Below, in pieces: positions 21,466 to 33,878 of a DNA stretch of 64,000 nucleotides. Each line of letters opens with the position of its first letter. Position 1 is the stretch's first letter. The notes beneath the pieces were generated by a model. That model saw nothing but the letters and a program-made list of their open reading frames with translations. It had not been told where the DNA came from and ran no database searches. The stretch is from Lactarius indigo (lineage: Eukaryota > Basidiomycota > Agaricomycetes > Russulales > Russulaceae): assembly GCA_025766275.1 (NCBI GenBank), contig JAFKAC010000058.1, positions 295,138 to 359,137 on the forward strand, read 5' to 3'. Made by a program: the position numbers and the translations under genes.

Positions 21466-21534
21466 GGTCACGTGCGTCTCGTCGGATCGTGAACGAGGCA
21501 CTCAACGACGACTATTTTAGTACCATAGACTTCA

Positions 21535-22060
21535 ATGTCCCGGGCACCTCGCCAAGATGACAACTCAACTAAGCCAGGTATTGACCCGAAATCTGGTACT
21601 TTTCTCCCACTTGGCTTTATCCCCGCCACTCACGCAGATGACTGCCAGCACTACCCGCCTCAGTCGACGCAGAACCTGGCAAGCATCCAAGGGCGCGTCT
21701 AACTCCGTTGTTTATTCTCTGCTGCCTTTGCATCTTTGATCTCAGTGTTCATTCAGGATATTCGACCGAACCCACGGGACACCTCCAACTTCTACTTTGC
21801 AAACGTCTATCAGACCATTTCCAACCCGAAGCAATCCAATATCCCCTTCCCTTCATCCCCACTCCCATTCTCTCCACCAACGTATGCTATCTGGTCAATT
21901 TACTTTGGTTCTTGAGCTTGGTTATCAACATTTCTTGCACTCTTCTCACGACGTTGCTACAACAGCTGGCGCGAAGATACTTCAAGGCCAATCAACTACA
22001 TTACAGTCCCCACAAGTGAGCTCGGATCTGCGTGTTCTTTGCCGAAGGTATCGACAAGCG
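21535..22060 (+). pseudogene. DUF6535 copy 3, internal deletion and frameshifts
   Basis: Exon 1 (ATG at 21535) and the 60-bp first intron correspond to the intact copy at 23254. Exon 2 begins DDCQHYPPQSTQNLAS and then jumps into the region FSAAFASLISVFIQDIRPNP, so the end of exon 2 and intron 2 are deleted. The frame is lost again soon after SPPTYAIW. It lies 70 bp downstream of the foldback element, which therefore sits in what was its promoter. Confidence 0.75.
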
Positions 22061-22539
22061 CGGCCCTGCAGATTGATGAGCATACCGGACTGTGACATGG
22101 GGGCCTCTGCGTCCACCTGGGTAGCTATCTCTGTCTTCTCGGCTTCGAAAACCAGTCGCTCGAGTCTTATTTGGAGTAGCGTCGAGCATCTTGCAGAGTC
22201 AATATGATGGAACCATCCCAAGATTGGAGACAAAAGCGTTGCTGGAGGGCACTCGTGGAGGATTACCTAGCAGTCGGTGAGTACAAGTAGACATTAACAT
22301 GTCATTTAGTCGAGAGAATGCTGTTGCCGTTGGCATCAAGAACGACACATTACACGTTTGAGACTGATGATGGTATCCCGCCATAGGTGTTTCAGACTGC
22401 TTCACTGCGCGGCGCTGGGCAAAGGTGACGACGTCAAGCGTGGCCATAAACCACGTGGGTCATCCTGCGAGGCGCTTAACCAACAGCGCCCACTCCTGCA
22501 GACCAAATACACCTGCGCAGGCTTGCCCATGAACAAGGT
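22061..22539. other. Spacer between DUF6535 copy 3 and family C fragment
   Basis: No gene recognised. Sequence similarity to the intact DUF6535 gene fades after about 22060. Confidence 0.4.
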
Positions 22540-23050
22540 GGCGCAGACAGCTTTTTTATATGATAGCATCAACGCGGGGCCATTCTCCAGGAAGAAAGGA
22601 AATGGGCGAGAGAAGACTTACTATCGATGGTCCAGCGCTCTACTTGGGTCGCGGACATGTCCCGTGTTTCCAGGCAGCGACTCCATGCGCGTGCTGGCAG
22701 GGGTGCGGGTCATTCCGTCCGCCACTTGGGAATAGTATCTGGTGGAGCTGCGTAAAGAGCGACTACGCTTACGCAGCGAGGACCGTGTCACTTTTGAGGA
22801 AATGGCCGAGAAGACGATCAGGTCTGACAGGGTCATGGCATCACATTGAATTTTACAACCTATGCGTCTGTTCAGCGAGAGGAGGTATGCAGGTCTGCAC
22901 AGACAGCGAGGCACGTCAGGAGGTGAAGTAGGGAGAGAGGCAGAGGACGCACAGCTGCTCCGCTTTGGAAAAGACGGCGGGAAGCGCTTCCAAAAAGTAC
23001 TATACAAAATTGTTAATGGAGATGAGAAGCGTTCGTTGTTCCAGTACTGA
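22540..23050 (-). pseudogene. Fragment of multicopy family C (upstream of the intact DUF6535 gene)
   Basis: About 500 bp clearly homologous to 34440-34960 over its whole length (for example GAGAAGACTTACTATCGATG here and GAGAAGACTACCATCGATG there). The longest minus frame is 144 codons (22621-23055), but its frame is not the one conserved in the other copies. Divergent to the DUF6535 gene, whose ATG is 200 bp away. Confidence 0.55.
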
Positions 23051-23253
23051 TGCATTCGACTGAGAGTAGGGCGGCCAGCGGTAGGGTTATGGTTACATCA
23101 CTGAGTCGGTTTGAGTTCAGCGCTAATCGATATTTGCTTGCGGTTCGCTCGAACTGGGCAAAGGCGGTCACTCCGGCCATTCCATAAGTGTTCTACCGCA
23201 CCGCACCGCATCGCACACTCTAACGATTTATACATATCAAAGTCCTCACTGCA

Positions 23254-25990
23254 ATGTCCCAAGCTCCTCACGAGGCCAGCGACGTACCCAACACAGGATT
23301 TGATGAAGGTAACACTCTATCCTTGCCGTTCTCATCAAGGTTCTTACTTCCCTACCGCAAAAATAGGTAACCACCAGTACCCACCACCGTCAGCACAGAA
23401 TCAAGCATCACATGGGATATCTAATTTCGTCGATGGTTCTGGGCCTATATTCTCAATGTACATGGAAATGGCGACGGAAGAGGACAAGAAGATGGTCGAG
23501 AACTGGAAAGCGGATGCAGACGGCATCCTCATATTTGTGTGTCTCTGTCTTTAAATCTCGTACTTCGTACTGGCTCAATTGTCACAGACCGGTTTATTCT
23601 CTGCTGCTGTCGCATCCTTGATCTCGGTCTCAATTCAGGATATTCGACCGAACCCACAGGACACCTCCAATTTCTACCTTGCAAATATATACCAGACTGT
23701 CGCCGACCTCAATATTTCGACTTCCCTCCCTGCCTCCCCTCCCCCATTCTCTCCACCAAACTACGCCGTTTGGGTAAACTCACTTTGGTTCATGAGCTTG
23801 GTGATCAGTCTTACCTGTGCTCTTCTCGCGACGTTACTGCAGCAATGGGCACGAAGATATCTCAAAGTAACTCAGTCGCGTTACAGTCCGCACAAGCGAG
23901 CTCGGATCCGCGCGTTCTTTGCTGAAGGTGTCGACAAGTATCTCCTCCCATGGGTGGTCGAAACATTGCCTGCGCTTCTCCACATCTCCCTGTTCCTATT
24001 CTTTGTCGGCCTAGTTGTATTCCTTTGCAACGTCAATATAGCCATTTTCAAGTTAGTGTTGCCATGGGTTGGAATTTGCACGGCTCTGTATGGATGCATT
24101 ACACTCATGCCGATCTTTCGCCTTGATAGCCCATACTATACATCGCTCTCATCACTGGCTTGGCCCGTTGTCACTGGAATAGCATATGTCGGCTTTCATG
24201 TTCGTTGGTGGTTCTATTTGTCGTTTGGCCATCGACGTCGTCGAGCCTTTCGGAGAATCAGGAGCCACTACCACAAATTACTCTTGCAGGGCATGAAGAA
24301 GACAGCCGAGGAAGCTGCCCTGAAACCCCAAGCAGAGGTCGACACTCGCGCCTTCATGTGGACGTTCGACTGTTTGGATGAAGATCATGAACTGGAGCGC
24401 TTCTTTTCTGGCTTACCCGGTTTCCGCAGCTCCAAGGTGGTCGACGATCCTCTGTCTGGCCTCACCGCAGAGGCCAAGGAGAAGCTTTCTGAAACATTGA
24501 CGGGGTTTCTCAAGCGCACCGTCTCATCCGATTTGCTTCCCGAGCCCGTCAAAATCCGGAGAGCCATCATTTGCGCGAAGGCCCTCAACTCAGCTGATTT
24601 TCCTGAAATTGCTAATGCATATGAAGGTATACTTGAGGACGTCGCATTTGGTGACCGATATAGGGGATTGCAAACCACTGAATTCGGCCATATTGTGAGG
24701 AGCTGGGGTAATAGCGGAAACCAAGACATTGGATTGCTTGCACAGGCTACGGTCTCCTATATTCTAGTGAGGGAGCAACACCGCGATGACTCTTGGTATA
24801 TTCTTGCTTCCAACGAACTGCGCACGCCCGGAACCGTCCTCCGGGACTATGCCACACACGGGGACAGCCTGACATTTGCCATCTTAATCCATGTCACTCG
24901 CCAGCAATTTAGCCATGTCTGGAAATGGTCCTGGCCAAAGATCACGTTCTTGAAGGTTCTAGAAGCGTATTCCAAATTCAACGTACAAGATACGTCACCT
25001 GAACTGCAACACGAGTTCTGTGCTCTGTGGAATCAAATGGTTCTCAAAGCACAGAGTGACAATGATGGAAGGCTGGCGTTCCATACTTTGGGTCCGATCC
25101 GTAAAATTTACATCTCCCTGCACCAAGGTACCGATTCTGCCCCAACACAGTTCTCCATCTCCACGAAAAATCGGGATGGCATTCTGAGGGATCCGTCCTC
25201 CTATCCGGTGTGCAACGTTTCCAGTCATATTCACAACCACGTCGCCTCCACACCCTTTGCTCGCACTTCCCTGCACGATAATGCTACACGGGCCCCTCCT
25301 CCTGTCAATCCCGATGCGCATTCATCATCTGTACCTGCCCCGTGCCATGTCGACAAAACTCTAACGGGTGTGTCACCGCCTCACCACGACATATATGTTC
25401 CAGGACCATCCAAGCCCGCTCATCAGACAGCCATTGAAAACTTTTACATTCCTCGCACTTCCCAGGATCCAGTAACTGCTCATGTGATACAAGGTGGACT
25501 TGACACCTCCACAACAACGACGCCGCTCTCCGCCGCCGAACCCTCGACACCCACCCTACCTTCCACCTCTATGCCGGCCGGTGCCATAGCCATTCGGAGT
25601 ATCATGGAATGCCGCACTTCTTCAGATGTTCTGGATGCTCCATCACTACCTTCTCCCATCCCGGTCTTCGGAAATATGCTCCCTACAGGTTCGCGGTCAT
25701 CTTTAGACTCTTTTGTAACTGGACCTGACCACGCATCTTCTTCACCAGGATCTCATTCATCGTCGCCGGCTTCCACAGTTACCAGCGGGTCTCATCCACG
25801 ACTGTCTTCTGCACCTGTTCTAGGCGCTGGTGCCGAGGGAAAGGGCAGTGCGGAGGCCACATTGCACAAAGAACAGGACGTTCTCGGCCTCCCTTTGGCA
25901 ATTCGGGAAAACGTTATGGCCATCCCGAATCTTCCACCTCGGTCGCCGTCACCGTCGTCAGTTGCTCATGTAGCTATTGCAGGTCCTTGA
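23254..25990 (+). CDS. DUF6535-family membrane protein, intact (875 aa, three exons)
   Basis: Exons: 23254-23308, 23367-23536 and 23588-25990; introns of 58 and 51 bp (GT-AG) keep the frame. The N-terminus is short and polar, followed by KKMVENWKADADGILIF and TGLFSAAVASLISVSIQD, the typical start of the DUF6535 region. Hydrophobic segments suggest about four membrane spans (LWFMSLVISLTCALLATLL; SLFLFFVGLVVFLC; LPWVGICTALYGCITL; LAWPVVTGIAYVGF). After them comes a conserved cytosolic part with TFDCLDEDHELERFFSGLPG and HEFCALWNQMV. The last 250 residues are Ser/Thr/Pro-rich and probably disordered. The function of the family is not known. Two damaged copies lie at 13295-16133 and 21535-22060, making this the only full copy in the window. 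Confidence 0.85.
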
Positions 25991-27568
25991 CAGGTTTCTC
26001 TTGGTTCAGGGCATACATGAGGTCATCCTCCGCACCTTGTGCATGGCCAGTACGATATTGGGTGAAGCATATCTCTGATCGAATACGCGTTCTTGCTGTC
26101 CCCTCAACGCCACTATCGTGGAACTCTTTTCTTGGGATTCTCTGATGTATATAACTTCATACTTACGAGATACGAATAGTGCGGGAAAATACGTATATTT
26201 ATAAGCGGTACCCCATTGAGAATCGGATGTATGCTATTAAGCAGACTATCACGGTGTTTGGGGAAAATGTGGAGCGATACAATACATTCATCATTAAATT
26301 ATTGGGTCACTGGTGCCGATTGTCGGAGTAGCAGGAACTTGAATTTCAGCGGTCGGTGTGCAGAAGCATAGGAATCGGTGGAGCAAGGTATTGTGAGGCA
26401 GTAGGCGCATGGTGAGACAAAGAAGGGGAAGCGGGGGACGGGTAGCGTGACATCTAGACTCAGAAGGAAGAGGTCCACACCAACTTGAAGACGGCATATT
26501 GAGATCCGGTCAGGACGTGTGAGAAGTCGAATAAGGGAGCACGGGAGTATGGACAGTAGGGACTCGGTGGAGCGACGATGTGCGAGCTTAAATCGTGGGT
26601 ATACAGCATCAAGGAGCAACACAGCCTAAGGGAGATAAGGAATGGTTACAGTGGCAGGATCGGTACCTTGGATAGATTATAGAGGTGTGAGTATGTGGGC
26701 ACGCTGGGCACACGGCAGGAAGTAAGAACAGTGGAACTGATGAAGAAGCTGCGATAGGTCCTCACGGAATACTTGTGCAATCGCGGCGTGGGAGGAGGGA
26801 TGCTGGATGCGAACGTTTGCGGGGAAGGAAAGCCCTCAAAAGGTACCGTTTCATACTCAACACTGGACTCGATTCCGCCATGTCGCCTCTAAGTACAGAT
26901 AACTCCAAAGTAAGAAAAAGGACGGTGTCATACCGATCCATCATATCGTAAAATGTGCCCTCATTTCCAACCTCGTTGTCTTCATCTCAACTGCGCATTC
27001 TTGGCGAGAACTGCGATCCTGTAACTGGGATTTTCAGAGATGACCAAAGCCGAGGAAGGCAAGATCCGGTGAGGAGGGTCTGTGCACAATGCCATATGTG
27101 CGACCAATGTCGCGATCCTAAAGAAGTCCAGGCAGGAAAGTTACACCATAAACATTGCATGGGCCCGGGTGACGGTCGGCTCAGGCTGTCCCGCGCCGGG
27201 TAAAATGTACCGCATCGTGCACTGCTGTAGCTACCTTTCCAAGTGCCGGTAGTGGTGGAGGTGTACAGGACCTTCATCTTACTGTAATTTACCATGGGCC
27301 GATGAGCATGTCCAACAATGACGCGGAAGTTGACACAAGTACCTGAGTAGCCGACCCAGACCCCTAACTCTACATCATTAGTATTGACTCCAATAACTGA
27401 TTCCCTGTTTCACACATGGAAAGCAGCATCGTGAATTGAGTCAGTGTGGAAGAGGTCCGAGAAGAGGGGCATCAAGAGGAGAGGGACATTTACGAAGGAT
27501 AGAATGCGACCTTGACCAACATCACTCACTTCGGCAGACCAAAACATCTGAGGAGGTTTGTCATTGAA
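25991..27568. other. Unannotated spacer left of the copia element
   Basis: About 1.6 kb with only short frames (for example 26299-26622 minus, 26955-27203 plus) and no motif, intron pair or paralogue that would support a gene. The part from about 27300 was contiguous with the family C fragment at 34440 before the copia insertion, judging from the target duplication. Confidence 0.45.
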
Positions 27569-27573
27569 CAAGC

Positions 27574-28115
27574 TGTTGAGACGCGACTGTTAAAGTCACA
27601 TGTCTCGTGGGATCTGATTGAGTCAGCCCACATACTAAATACGGTATCTGTCCCTTATGGACTTATGGACACTCCGGACTCACACGGACCGCTTTTGTTT
27701 ATCTTTATTGTTAGATCCATATATGGTTCTTATTGTTCTTTCTATTGTTAAGATACCGGTATTGTCTGCTTTAGGCAGCTATTGTTCTCTGCCATCCAAT
27801 GGCATTTCTCCCTCTGGCGCACAGACCACCTGTATTGTGTTTGGGTCACCAGTGCGCACAGACCATTATTAGCTAAGCGTCCTGTATATAAGGACTGCTG
27901 TTTTCGCCTCTACACTTCAGAGTTCCCTTCACCTCTGAAGTGTAAGTTCCTCTCTCTTTACCTCTCTTATTACCTTTACTCATAGGCGTTGCTTCTTTGT
28001 AGTAACTTGTCCTACTAGGTATGCAGTTGTAACAGAGTTCCCTTCACCTCTGAAGTTAACTTGTCCTACTAGCTGTCCAAGCTTATCCTTTGCTTGTTAG
28101 TTCTGCGCTTCAACA
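27574..28115 (+). repeat. 5' LTR of the copia element
   Basis: 542 bp, TGTTGAGACGCGACTG...GCGCTTCAACA. A TATATAAG box at 27885-27892 is the likely promoter. The repeated phrase AGAGTTCCCTTCACCTCTGAAG occurs twice in the downstream half. Confidence 0.95.
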
Positions 28116-28130
28116 GGTTATGGGCCCTGA
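28116..28130 (+). other. Primer-binding site, half-tRNA initiator-Met type
   Basis: GGTTATGGGCCC lies directly after the LTR. It is complementary to the anticodon stem-loop of eukaryotic initiator tRNA-Met (GGGCCCAUAACC, with the CAU anticodon) and not to the tRNA 3' end. Drosophila copia primes from such a half-tRNA. Confidence 0.65.
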
Positions 28131-29123
28131 CGCCTAATAACTAACTTGCTTTATCAGATCTACTTGTGTCACCTTGCTCTCTCAGCCGACCACACATCTC
28201 TTTGTCGTCACCCACACCTTCAGTGAGCATCCTCTATCCTCTTTCGACACACCCTTCTTTTCTTGTCCACCATGACCTTGGTCATGTGCCATTTTGGCTA
28301 GCCTCCTAAGGAGGTTCTCATGAGAGGTTTTATATAACCTCAAATTCCTCTGTGCGCACTACTATATCTTCTATACCCGGTTTTCGTCCGGAAGTGCTTT
28401 CATAGGCCAATAGGGGAAGACCCTTGCGGCTATAGGCCTCTCTAATGGTTGGGTGATACTCGGTTAATACCTGGGTCACTTTAAGGGGTGTGAAGGCCTG
28501 GTTAATAGTCAAACCCAGAAGTCCTTCCCTCTGATACAACTAGGAGACGCTACTTAGTACTATACATAGTAGCTATGACTAGACCTCTGCTAGGAGAAGT
28601 ATTCGCTCCCTTTGTGCAGGATTCGCTGCATAGCATGTATCACTAGTCTAGCTACTTAGTACCAAGACCCTTAATGGTCTGTTCTAGAGACTCCACAGAC
28701 GGAAGATTCAGTTGTTATGGGAGTTGATCCCTATCACTGTCTCTTGAACTCGCTGTTGGCTCCTCTCTAGGGTACTACCCTTTACTACAGATCCTTAGTA
28801 GCCCCAGCATCAAGGCTGTAAAGCTGAGGGATACAGAGACCTAGTAGTCCTTCGCCGGACCAAAAGCTCCTATCCCGTCGAAGCCAACAAAGCTGTTGCA
28901 TGACTATTACCCATAGTAACATTTGGGCTCTGTGGATCTTAGTATAAGGCAGCCATCAGTACAATGATTCCACTATCTAATTATATCCAAGTCGCACACA
29001 CTTGAGGCATGACACCATATGTGTTATGGAGTATAGCGCTCCTATGGCTGGACATTTACCTTCTCTACCAAGATCTGAGCTGGTTCTGACTGCTCCTCGG
29101 AACCAGATACACAAACATCTCAA
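28131..29123 (+). other. Long untranslated leader of the copia element
   Basis: About 1 kb between primer-binding site and the gag-pol start. Short frames only. No additional gene recognised. Confidence 0.6.
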
Positions 29124-32100
29124 ATGTCTTTCCATCTTGTCTTCCCTCCGTCCGTCACCCTCGCCAAGTTGGATGGCACCAACTGGCAGACTTGGTCTGC
29201 CACCTTTACCTCCCTCATGCTGATGAATGGGTGCAGCAGGCACCTCACACACGGTGCTCCTGCTTCAGTGCCCCAACATCCCCCTCTTGCAGCAGGTGCT
29301 GTAGGGCCCACTGGTCCTACAGATGAGGGACTCGCCATCCTTGCCCTCTGGGCAAAACAAGAGGAGGTCATTACTGGCCTCTTATTTTTATCAGTGACAA
29401 CGGAGGTCTTATCTGGTATTCATTCCTCCCACATCTTCCCAACTGTCCATGACAAGTTTGTGGAGTTGGAGAACCTCTATGGTCAGGTTGGCTCTATGGC
29501 CACCTTTAATATTTGGGTGGGCTTGGCAAACACCAAGCTTCAGGAAGGTAGCCCCTTCCTGCCTCAGCTCCAAAAAATGCTGGACCTGAGGAACACCCTG
29601 GTGGAGCAAGGGATGCCCGTCTCGGACATGCAAATGTCCTTCATTCTTCTAGACGCGCTCCCCCCATCTTACAGCACCATAGCTGGCACCATCCTGGCCT
29701 CTGGCCCCCCCTCTAACCTCCAACCTCAGGACCTCATAAACAGGTTCATCAATGAGGAATCTCGACTTGCTGGTCCCGTGGCGTCCTACAACAAGGTCGC
29801 CCCCGTTAAGAAATCTTCGGCCCCTCACGCTCATGAGGCGCGGCCATCAGGCAGCTCTGTGTCTTCGGACATAATCTGCCATTACTGCAAAAAACCTGGC
29901 CATAAAAAGCCAGAATGTTACAAACTCAAACGGGACCAGGAGAATGCTAAAAAGGGGAAGGCAGGACAGCGGGCAAAGGTCGCCCAGAATACCACAGTAG
30001 AGGTGCCGGACTCACTTCCGGCAAACAGGTTAAATAGCATACCTGTACCAAAGAGCCGACTATTCACTATAGTCAATGGCTCTGGCAAAATAGAGGAGGT
30101 ACATGAAGTACCTCAGGTTTCCCTTTACACAATGGGTACACACAGTACCCAGATTGCATCAAAATGGATGATGGACAGTGGGGCGTCAGCACACTTTACC
30201 CCTCACATAGAAGACTACGACACCTACACCCCTCACAAAGGTGTTGAAGTACTTCTAGGAGATAACTCCTTGCTAAGGAGTGTTGGTACTGGAACGGTAA
30301 CAATCCATACCAACTTTGGGTATGACCTAAAAATCTCCAATGTGCTGCACCTACCTAATACGCATTCGCGTATACTGTCCACCCCTGCCCTAACAGCTAA
30401 GGGGGCCATAGTAAGTTTTGATGCCACTACCTTTGCTATAAGGTATGATGGGAAAACCATTGCGGAAGGACACAAGGCTTCAGGCCTATATTGGCTTGAT
30501 GGGCACCATAAAGTAAATGCCCAAGCAACTGCATCTGCTAGCCTTGATGTCTGGCATCAGCGCATGGGACATATGTCCAAAGAAGCGCTCCAAAGATATG
30601 CTCCGAAGTCCGTAAAAGGACTTAACATAGATGAATCCCCTGAGGAAGAAGGTCCCTGTCATGGGTGTGAACTTGGCAAGTCCACTCGCAAACCTTTTCC
30701 TCCTTCCCAGAAGCGTGCACAAGAATCCCTTGAACTTGTGCACAGTGACCTTGTTGGCCCACTACAGAGTAACTCTATCCAGGGCAACAAATACTTTGCC
30801 ACCTTCATAGATGACTTCTCAAAAGCTGCAGTTGTCATCCCTATGAAGTCCAAAGACGAGTTTACGGGTGCCTTCCTACACTACAAGGCATGGGCTGAAA
30901 AACAACAAAATAAGCCCATTAAAACCCTGCACTCAGATCGTGGTGGCGAGTATGTCAACAATGTCCTTAAAGACATTCTTCTGGAGGAAGGGATTGAGCA
31001 TATGCTTACGATGCCTTATTCTCCACAACAGAACGGGAGAGCCGAGCGGTTTAACCGCACTATCATGGAAAAAGGCACCAGCATGCTTCATCATGCAGGT
31101 CTTAGCCTTGGCTTTTGGGAACAAGCAGTTCAAACTGCAGTGCACATCTATAATCGCACTCCCACCTGTTCTAATGAGTGGAAAACTCCGCTGGAGCTCT
31201 GGGATGGTACAGTCCCAGATGTCTCTTACCTTAGAGTATTTGGCTGCAAAGCCTACTATCATGTACCAGAACACAACCGGCGCAAATTAGATCCTAAATC
31301 AAAGGAAGCCGTGTTTGTGGGCTATGAACCCAATTCAAAGGGTTACAAACTCTGGGATAGACATAGCCGGTGCTTCGTCTCTTCACGAGATGTTACATTT
31401 GACGAAGCTACCTTCCCATCCCTGAGTGACCTGACTAGTCACTCCAACCAACCAATCACTTCTCCCGTGTCCGGCGAACCTGCTAAAGGGGCTGCTGTTG
31501 CCGGTGAGATATTCTTTGTAGTGCCTAGTCAGCCTACGCCAGCTGTTGCCCCTGCGGCACCTCAGACACCAGCCTTTGTCTTACCACCTGTCCAGGTGCC
31601 CGCAGTACCAATACAACAGCCTAGCACACCCCCCAACACTTCTCCAAACCCCGCTGACCAGACAATATATCACACTCCTCCATCCCAAGCACCTGCTCCT
31701 ACAACCCCAAGGCGCCCTCGCACTCGCTCGCAAGGGAGACCGCCTGTAGTAACTGCCCCAATCCCTGCCCCTAACTTCAATAGGGACATCTCTCCTCCTA
31801 GGGAAACACCTAGATCTCCGAGGAATGGGCTAGTTACTTCACCCCCTCGCCCAAGGCGTGGGACCAGGGTACGATTCACAAATCCTCGCTACTACACAGA
31901 GGAGAACGATGAATTTGTGCCTGGGAGTAGCAGACTGGGTATGATGGACTTGCTAAACGCTGCCGAGGTTCCTGGCTACAAGGACCCGCAGACATTTAAG
32001 CAGGCTATGGAGTCTGACCAAGCTGTCGATTGGCTTGAAGCGTGCCAGTATGAACTGGACGCTCTCGACAAGCTTGATGTCTGGAGGCTTGAACCCCTTC

Positions 32101-33527
32101 CTGAAGGAAGGAAGGTGGTTAAGTGTAAATGGGTATTTAAGAAGAAAGCAGATGGACGCTTTCGTGCTAGGCTAGTGGCAAAAGGGTTCACCCAACTAGA
32201 GGGGGTGGATTTTGACGAAACTTTCTCCCCAGTTGCCCGCTTTGAGTCCTTGCGACTCCTTCTCGCGTTGGCTACGCTTGAAGACTGGCATATTCACCAG
32301 ATGGATGTCAAGTCGGCATTCCTTCATGGGGAACTGGAGGAAGAAATTTACATGGAGCAACCAGTCGGTTTCGTCACAGCTGGCTCCGAGCACCTTGTGT
32401 GCCGGCTACAGAAGGCCCTCTATGGCCTGAAACAAGCTTCCCGCGCATGGAATGTGCAGTTCCATGGGGTCTTAGTCGACCTAGGCTTCACGCGGACGTA
32501 CTCTGATGCAGGAGTATACGTGTATCATCTTCAAGAGGGGGGTGATACACTTTTCGTGATCTTATATGTAGATGACATCACTATACTCGGAAGTTCCTTA
32601 TCAAAGATCAATGATCTGAAGGCTTCTCTATCTAGCCGATATGAGATGACCGATCTGGGAGAGATTCAATCTTATCTCGGTGTTAACATCACCAGAGATC
32701 GTGGTAATCGCACCATGGAAATCAACCAGTCAGATTACATCCGCGATGTAGTGGAACGCTTTGGAATGTCTGATTCCAATCCAGTATATACCCCTCTTCC
32801 CTCTGGCGCCGAGGCACACTTGATCAAGTACATAGATCAGGCCTCTACTTCTGAAATTAAGAAGTATCAACAGATTATCGGGTCTCTGCTATATGCGCAG
32901 ATTGGAAGCAGACCTGATATTTCCTTCGCTGTTGCGCGCCTTAGCCAATTTGCTTCCAACCCCTCACCTCAGCATTTACACCTAGCCAAGTATGTCCTAG
33001 CCTATCTTAATAGCACCAAGGACTACTCATTACGCTATGCTGGAGGGAATGGCAATGGTGGTGAAGGCCTTCATGGCTACTGCGACGCTTCCTGGGGAGA
33101 TCAGGAAGAAAAGCACTCCACCTCAGGTTTTGTCTACCTGCTTGCGAATGGAGCCATCTCTTGGTGTACCAGAAAGCAAAAGACAATTGCGCAGTCTACC
33201 ACTGAGGCAGAATACATGAGCCTCTCAGACGCCTCCAATCAGGCTCAGTGGTATGCCACCTTCCTTGGAGAACTGGGGTATGAGGTATCCTCCCCCATTC
33301 CTCTGCACTGTGACAATAAGGGTGCTGTGGACTTAGCTCTCAACCCTGTCACTGGGAGACGCTCCAAACACATCCTGATCAAGCACCATGTAGTCAGGGA
33401 ATACGTAGAAAACAAGGTTATACACCTGATACGTACACCCACAGGGGAAATGGTTGCAGATGGACTCACTAAGTCACTGCCCAGAGAACCCTTTGAAAAA
33501 ATGGTTGCTGATCTAGGAATAGTGTAA
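29124..33527 (+). CDS. gag-pol: Copia gag-pol polyprotein (1467 aa)
   Basis: Single uninterrupted frame. Order and signatures: gag with LDGTNWQTW and a CCHC zinc knuckle (CHYCKKPGHKKPEC, about residue 253); aspartic protease MMDSGASAHF (about 350); GAG-pre-integrase WHQRMGHMSKEAL with CHGCELGKSTRKPF; integrase with the three acidic residues in LVHSDLVGPL, HSDRGGEYVN and NGRAERFNR; a Pro-rich linker; reverse transcriptase with QMDVKSAFLHGEL, KALYGLKQASRAW and LYVDDITILG; and RNase H with GYCDASWGDQ, AQSTTEAEYM and HCDNKGAVDL. The integrase-before-RT order defines Ty1/copia. The product is cleaved by its own protease and works in virus-like particles to copy the RNA and insert the DNA. No stop or frameshift seen. 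Separate gag output would need internal processing, since no gag stop is present. Confidence 0.96.
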   Translation: MSFHLVFPPSVTLAKLDGTNWQTWSATFTSLMLMNGCSRHLTHGAPASVPQHPPLAAGAVGPTGPTDEGLAILALWAKQEEVITGLLFLSVTTEVLSGIHSSHIFPTVHDKFVELENLYGQVGSMATFNIWVGLANTKLQEGSPFLPQLQKMLDLRNTLVEQGMPVSDMQMSFILLDALPPSYSTIAGTILASGPPSNLQPQDLINRFINEESRLAGPVASYNKVAPVKKSSAPHAHEARPSGSSVSSDIICHYCKKPGHKKPECYKLKRDQENAKKGKAGQRAKVAQNTTVEVPDSLPANRLNSIPVPKSRLFTIVNGSGKIEEVHEVPQVSLYTMGTHSTQIASKWMMDSGASAHFTPHIEDYDTYTPHKGVEVLLGDNSLLRSVGTGTVTIHTNFGYDLKISNVLHLPNTHSRILSTPALTAKGAIVSFDATTFAIRYDGKTIAEGHKASGLYWLDGHHKVNAQATASASLDVWHQRMGHMSKEALQRYAPKSVKGLNIDESPEEEGPCHGCELGKSTRKPFPPSQKRAQESLELVHSDLVGPLQSNSIQGNKYFATFIDDFSKAAVVIPMKSKDEFTGAFLHYKAWAEKQQNKPIKTLHSDRGGEYVNNVLKDILLEEGIEHMLTMPYSPQQNGRAERFNRTIMEKGTSMLHHAGLSLGFWEQAVQTAVHIYNRTPTCSNEWKTPLELWDGTVPDVSYLRVFGCKAYYHVPEHNRRKLDPKSKEAVFVGYEPNSKGYKLWDRHSRCFVSSRDVTFDEATFPSLSDLTSHSNQPITSPVSGEPAKGAAVAGEIFFVVPSQPTPAVAPAAPQTPAFVLPPVQVPAVPIQQPSTPPNTSPNPADQTIYHTPPSQAPAPTTPRRPRTRSQGRPPVVTAPIPAPNFNRDISPPRETPRSPRNGLVTSPPRPRRGTRVRFTNPRYYTEENDEFVPGSSRLGMMDLLNAAEVPGYKDPQTFKQAMESDQAVDWLEACQYELDALDKLDVWRLEPLPEGRKVVKCKWVFKKKADGRFRARLVAKGFTQLEGVDFDETFSPVARFESLRLLLALATLEDWHIHQMDVKSAFLHGELEEEIYMEQPVGFVTAGSEHLVCRLQKALYGLKQASRAWNVQFHGVLVDLGFTRTYSDAGVYVYHLQEGGDTLFVILYVDDITILGSSLSKINDLKASLSSRYEMTDLGEIQSYLGVNITRDRGNRTMEINQSDYIRDVVERFGMSDSNPVYTPLPSGAEAHLIKYIDQASTSEIKKYQQIIGSLLYAQIGSRPDISFAVARLSQFASNPSPQHLHLAKYVLAYLNSTKDYSLRYAGGNGNGGEGLHGYCDASWGDQEEKHSTSGFVYLLANGAISWCTRKQKTIAQSTTEAEYMSLSDASNQAQWYATFLGELGYEVSSPIPLHCDNKGAVDLALNPVTGRRSKHILIKHHVVREYVENKVIHLIRTPTGEMVADGLTKSLPREPFEKMVADLGIV

Positions 33528-33878
33528 GATGGGTTCTAGGACGTCGAACTATTGTGTATACTTGCAACAGACTTCCTAGTTTAATAGCTAAGAAAAACCC
33601 TTCTTAAAGAACTGAAGAAGTTGGACCTGTTCCATCTTATCTCCCAGCTCATGGCTCTTCAAAAAAGTAGTTCTCTAGAACTACATTATCCTCATAGAGC
33701 AGTGCATGAAGACCTCCAAAAAGTTGTCCTTTATCAGGACTTCTGCCTACACAGATTCTTTCTAACCAGAGAATCAAAACATTTCTCATAGTAACAGTTA
33801 AAGCAATAAAGTGTCCTGCCAAGGCACTTTCACTCAATGCTTGCACCACTCTTGTGGACTGTCTCTATCATGGAGGGA
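33528..33878 (+). other. Copia 3' untranslated region with polypurine tract
   Basis: Between the stop codon and the 3' LTR. The last bases before the LTR, TGGAGGGA, form a short purine tract fitting the plus-strand primer. Confidence 0.6.

Noticed and set aside
26294..27295. Gene left of the copia element
   Set aside because: Only frames under 110 codons on both strands, no splice structure that extends them and no recognisable motif.
30933..31274. Antisense proteins over the copia gag-pol
   Set aside because: Shadows of the 1467-codon frame; no independent evidence.
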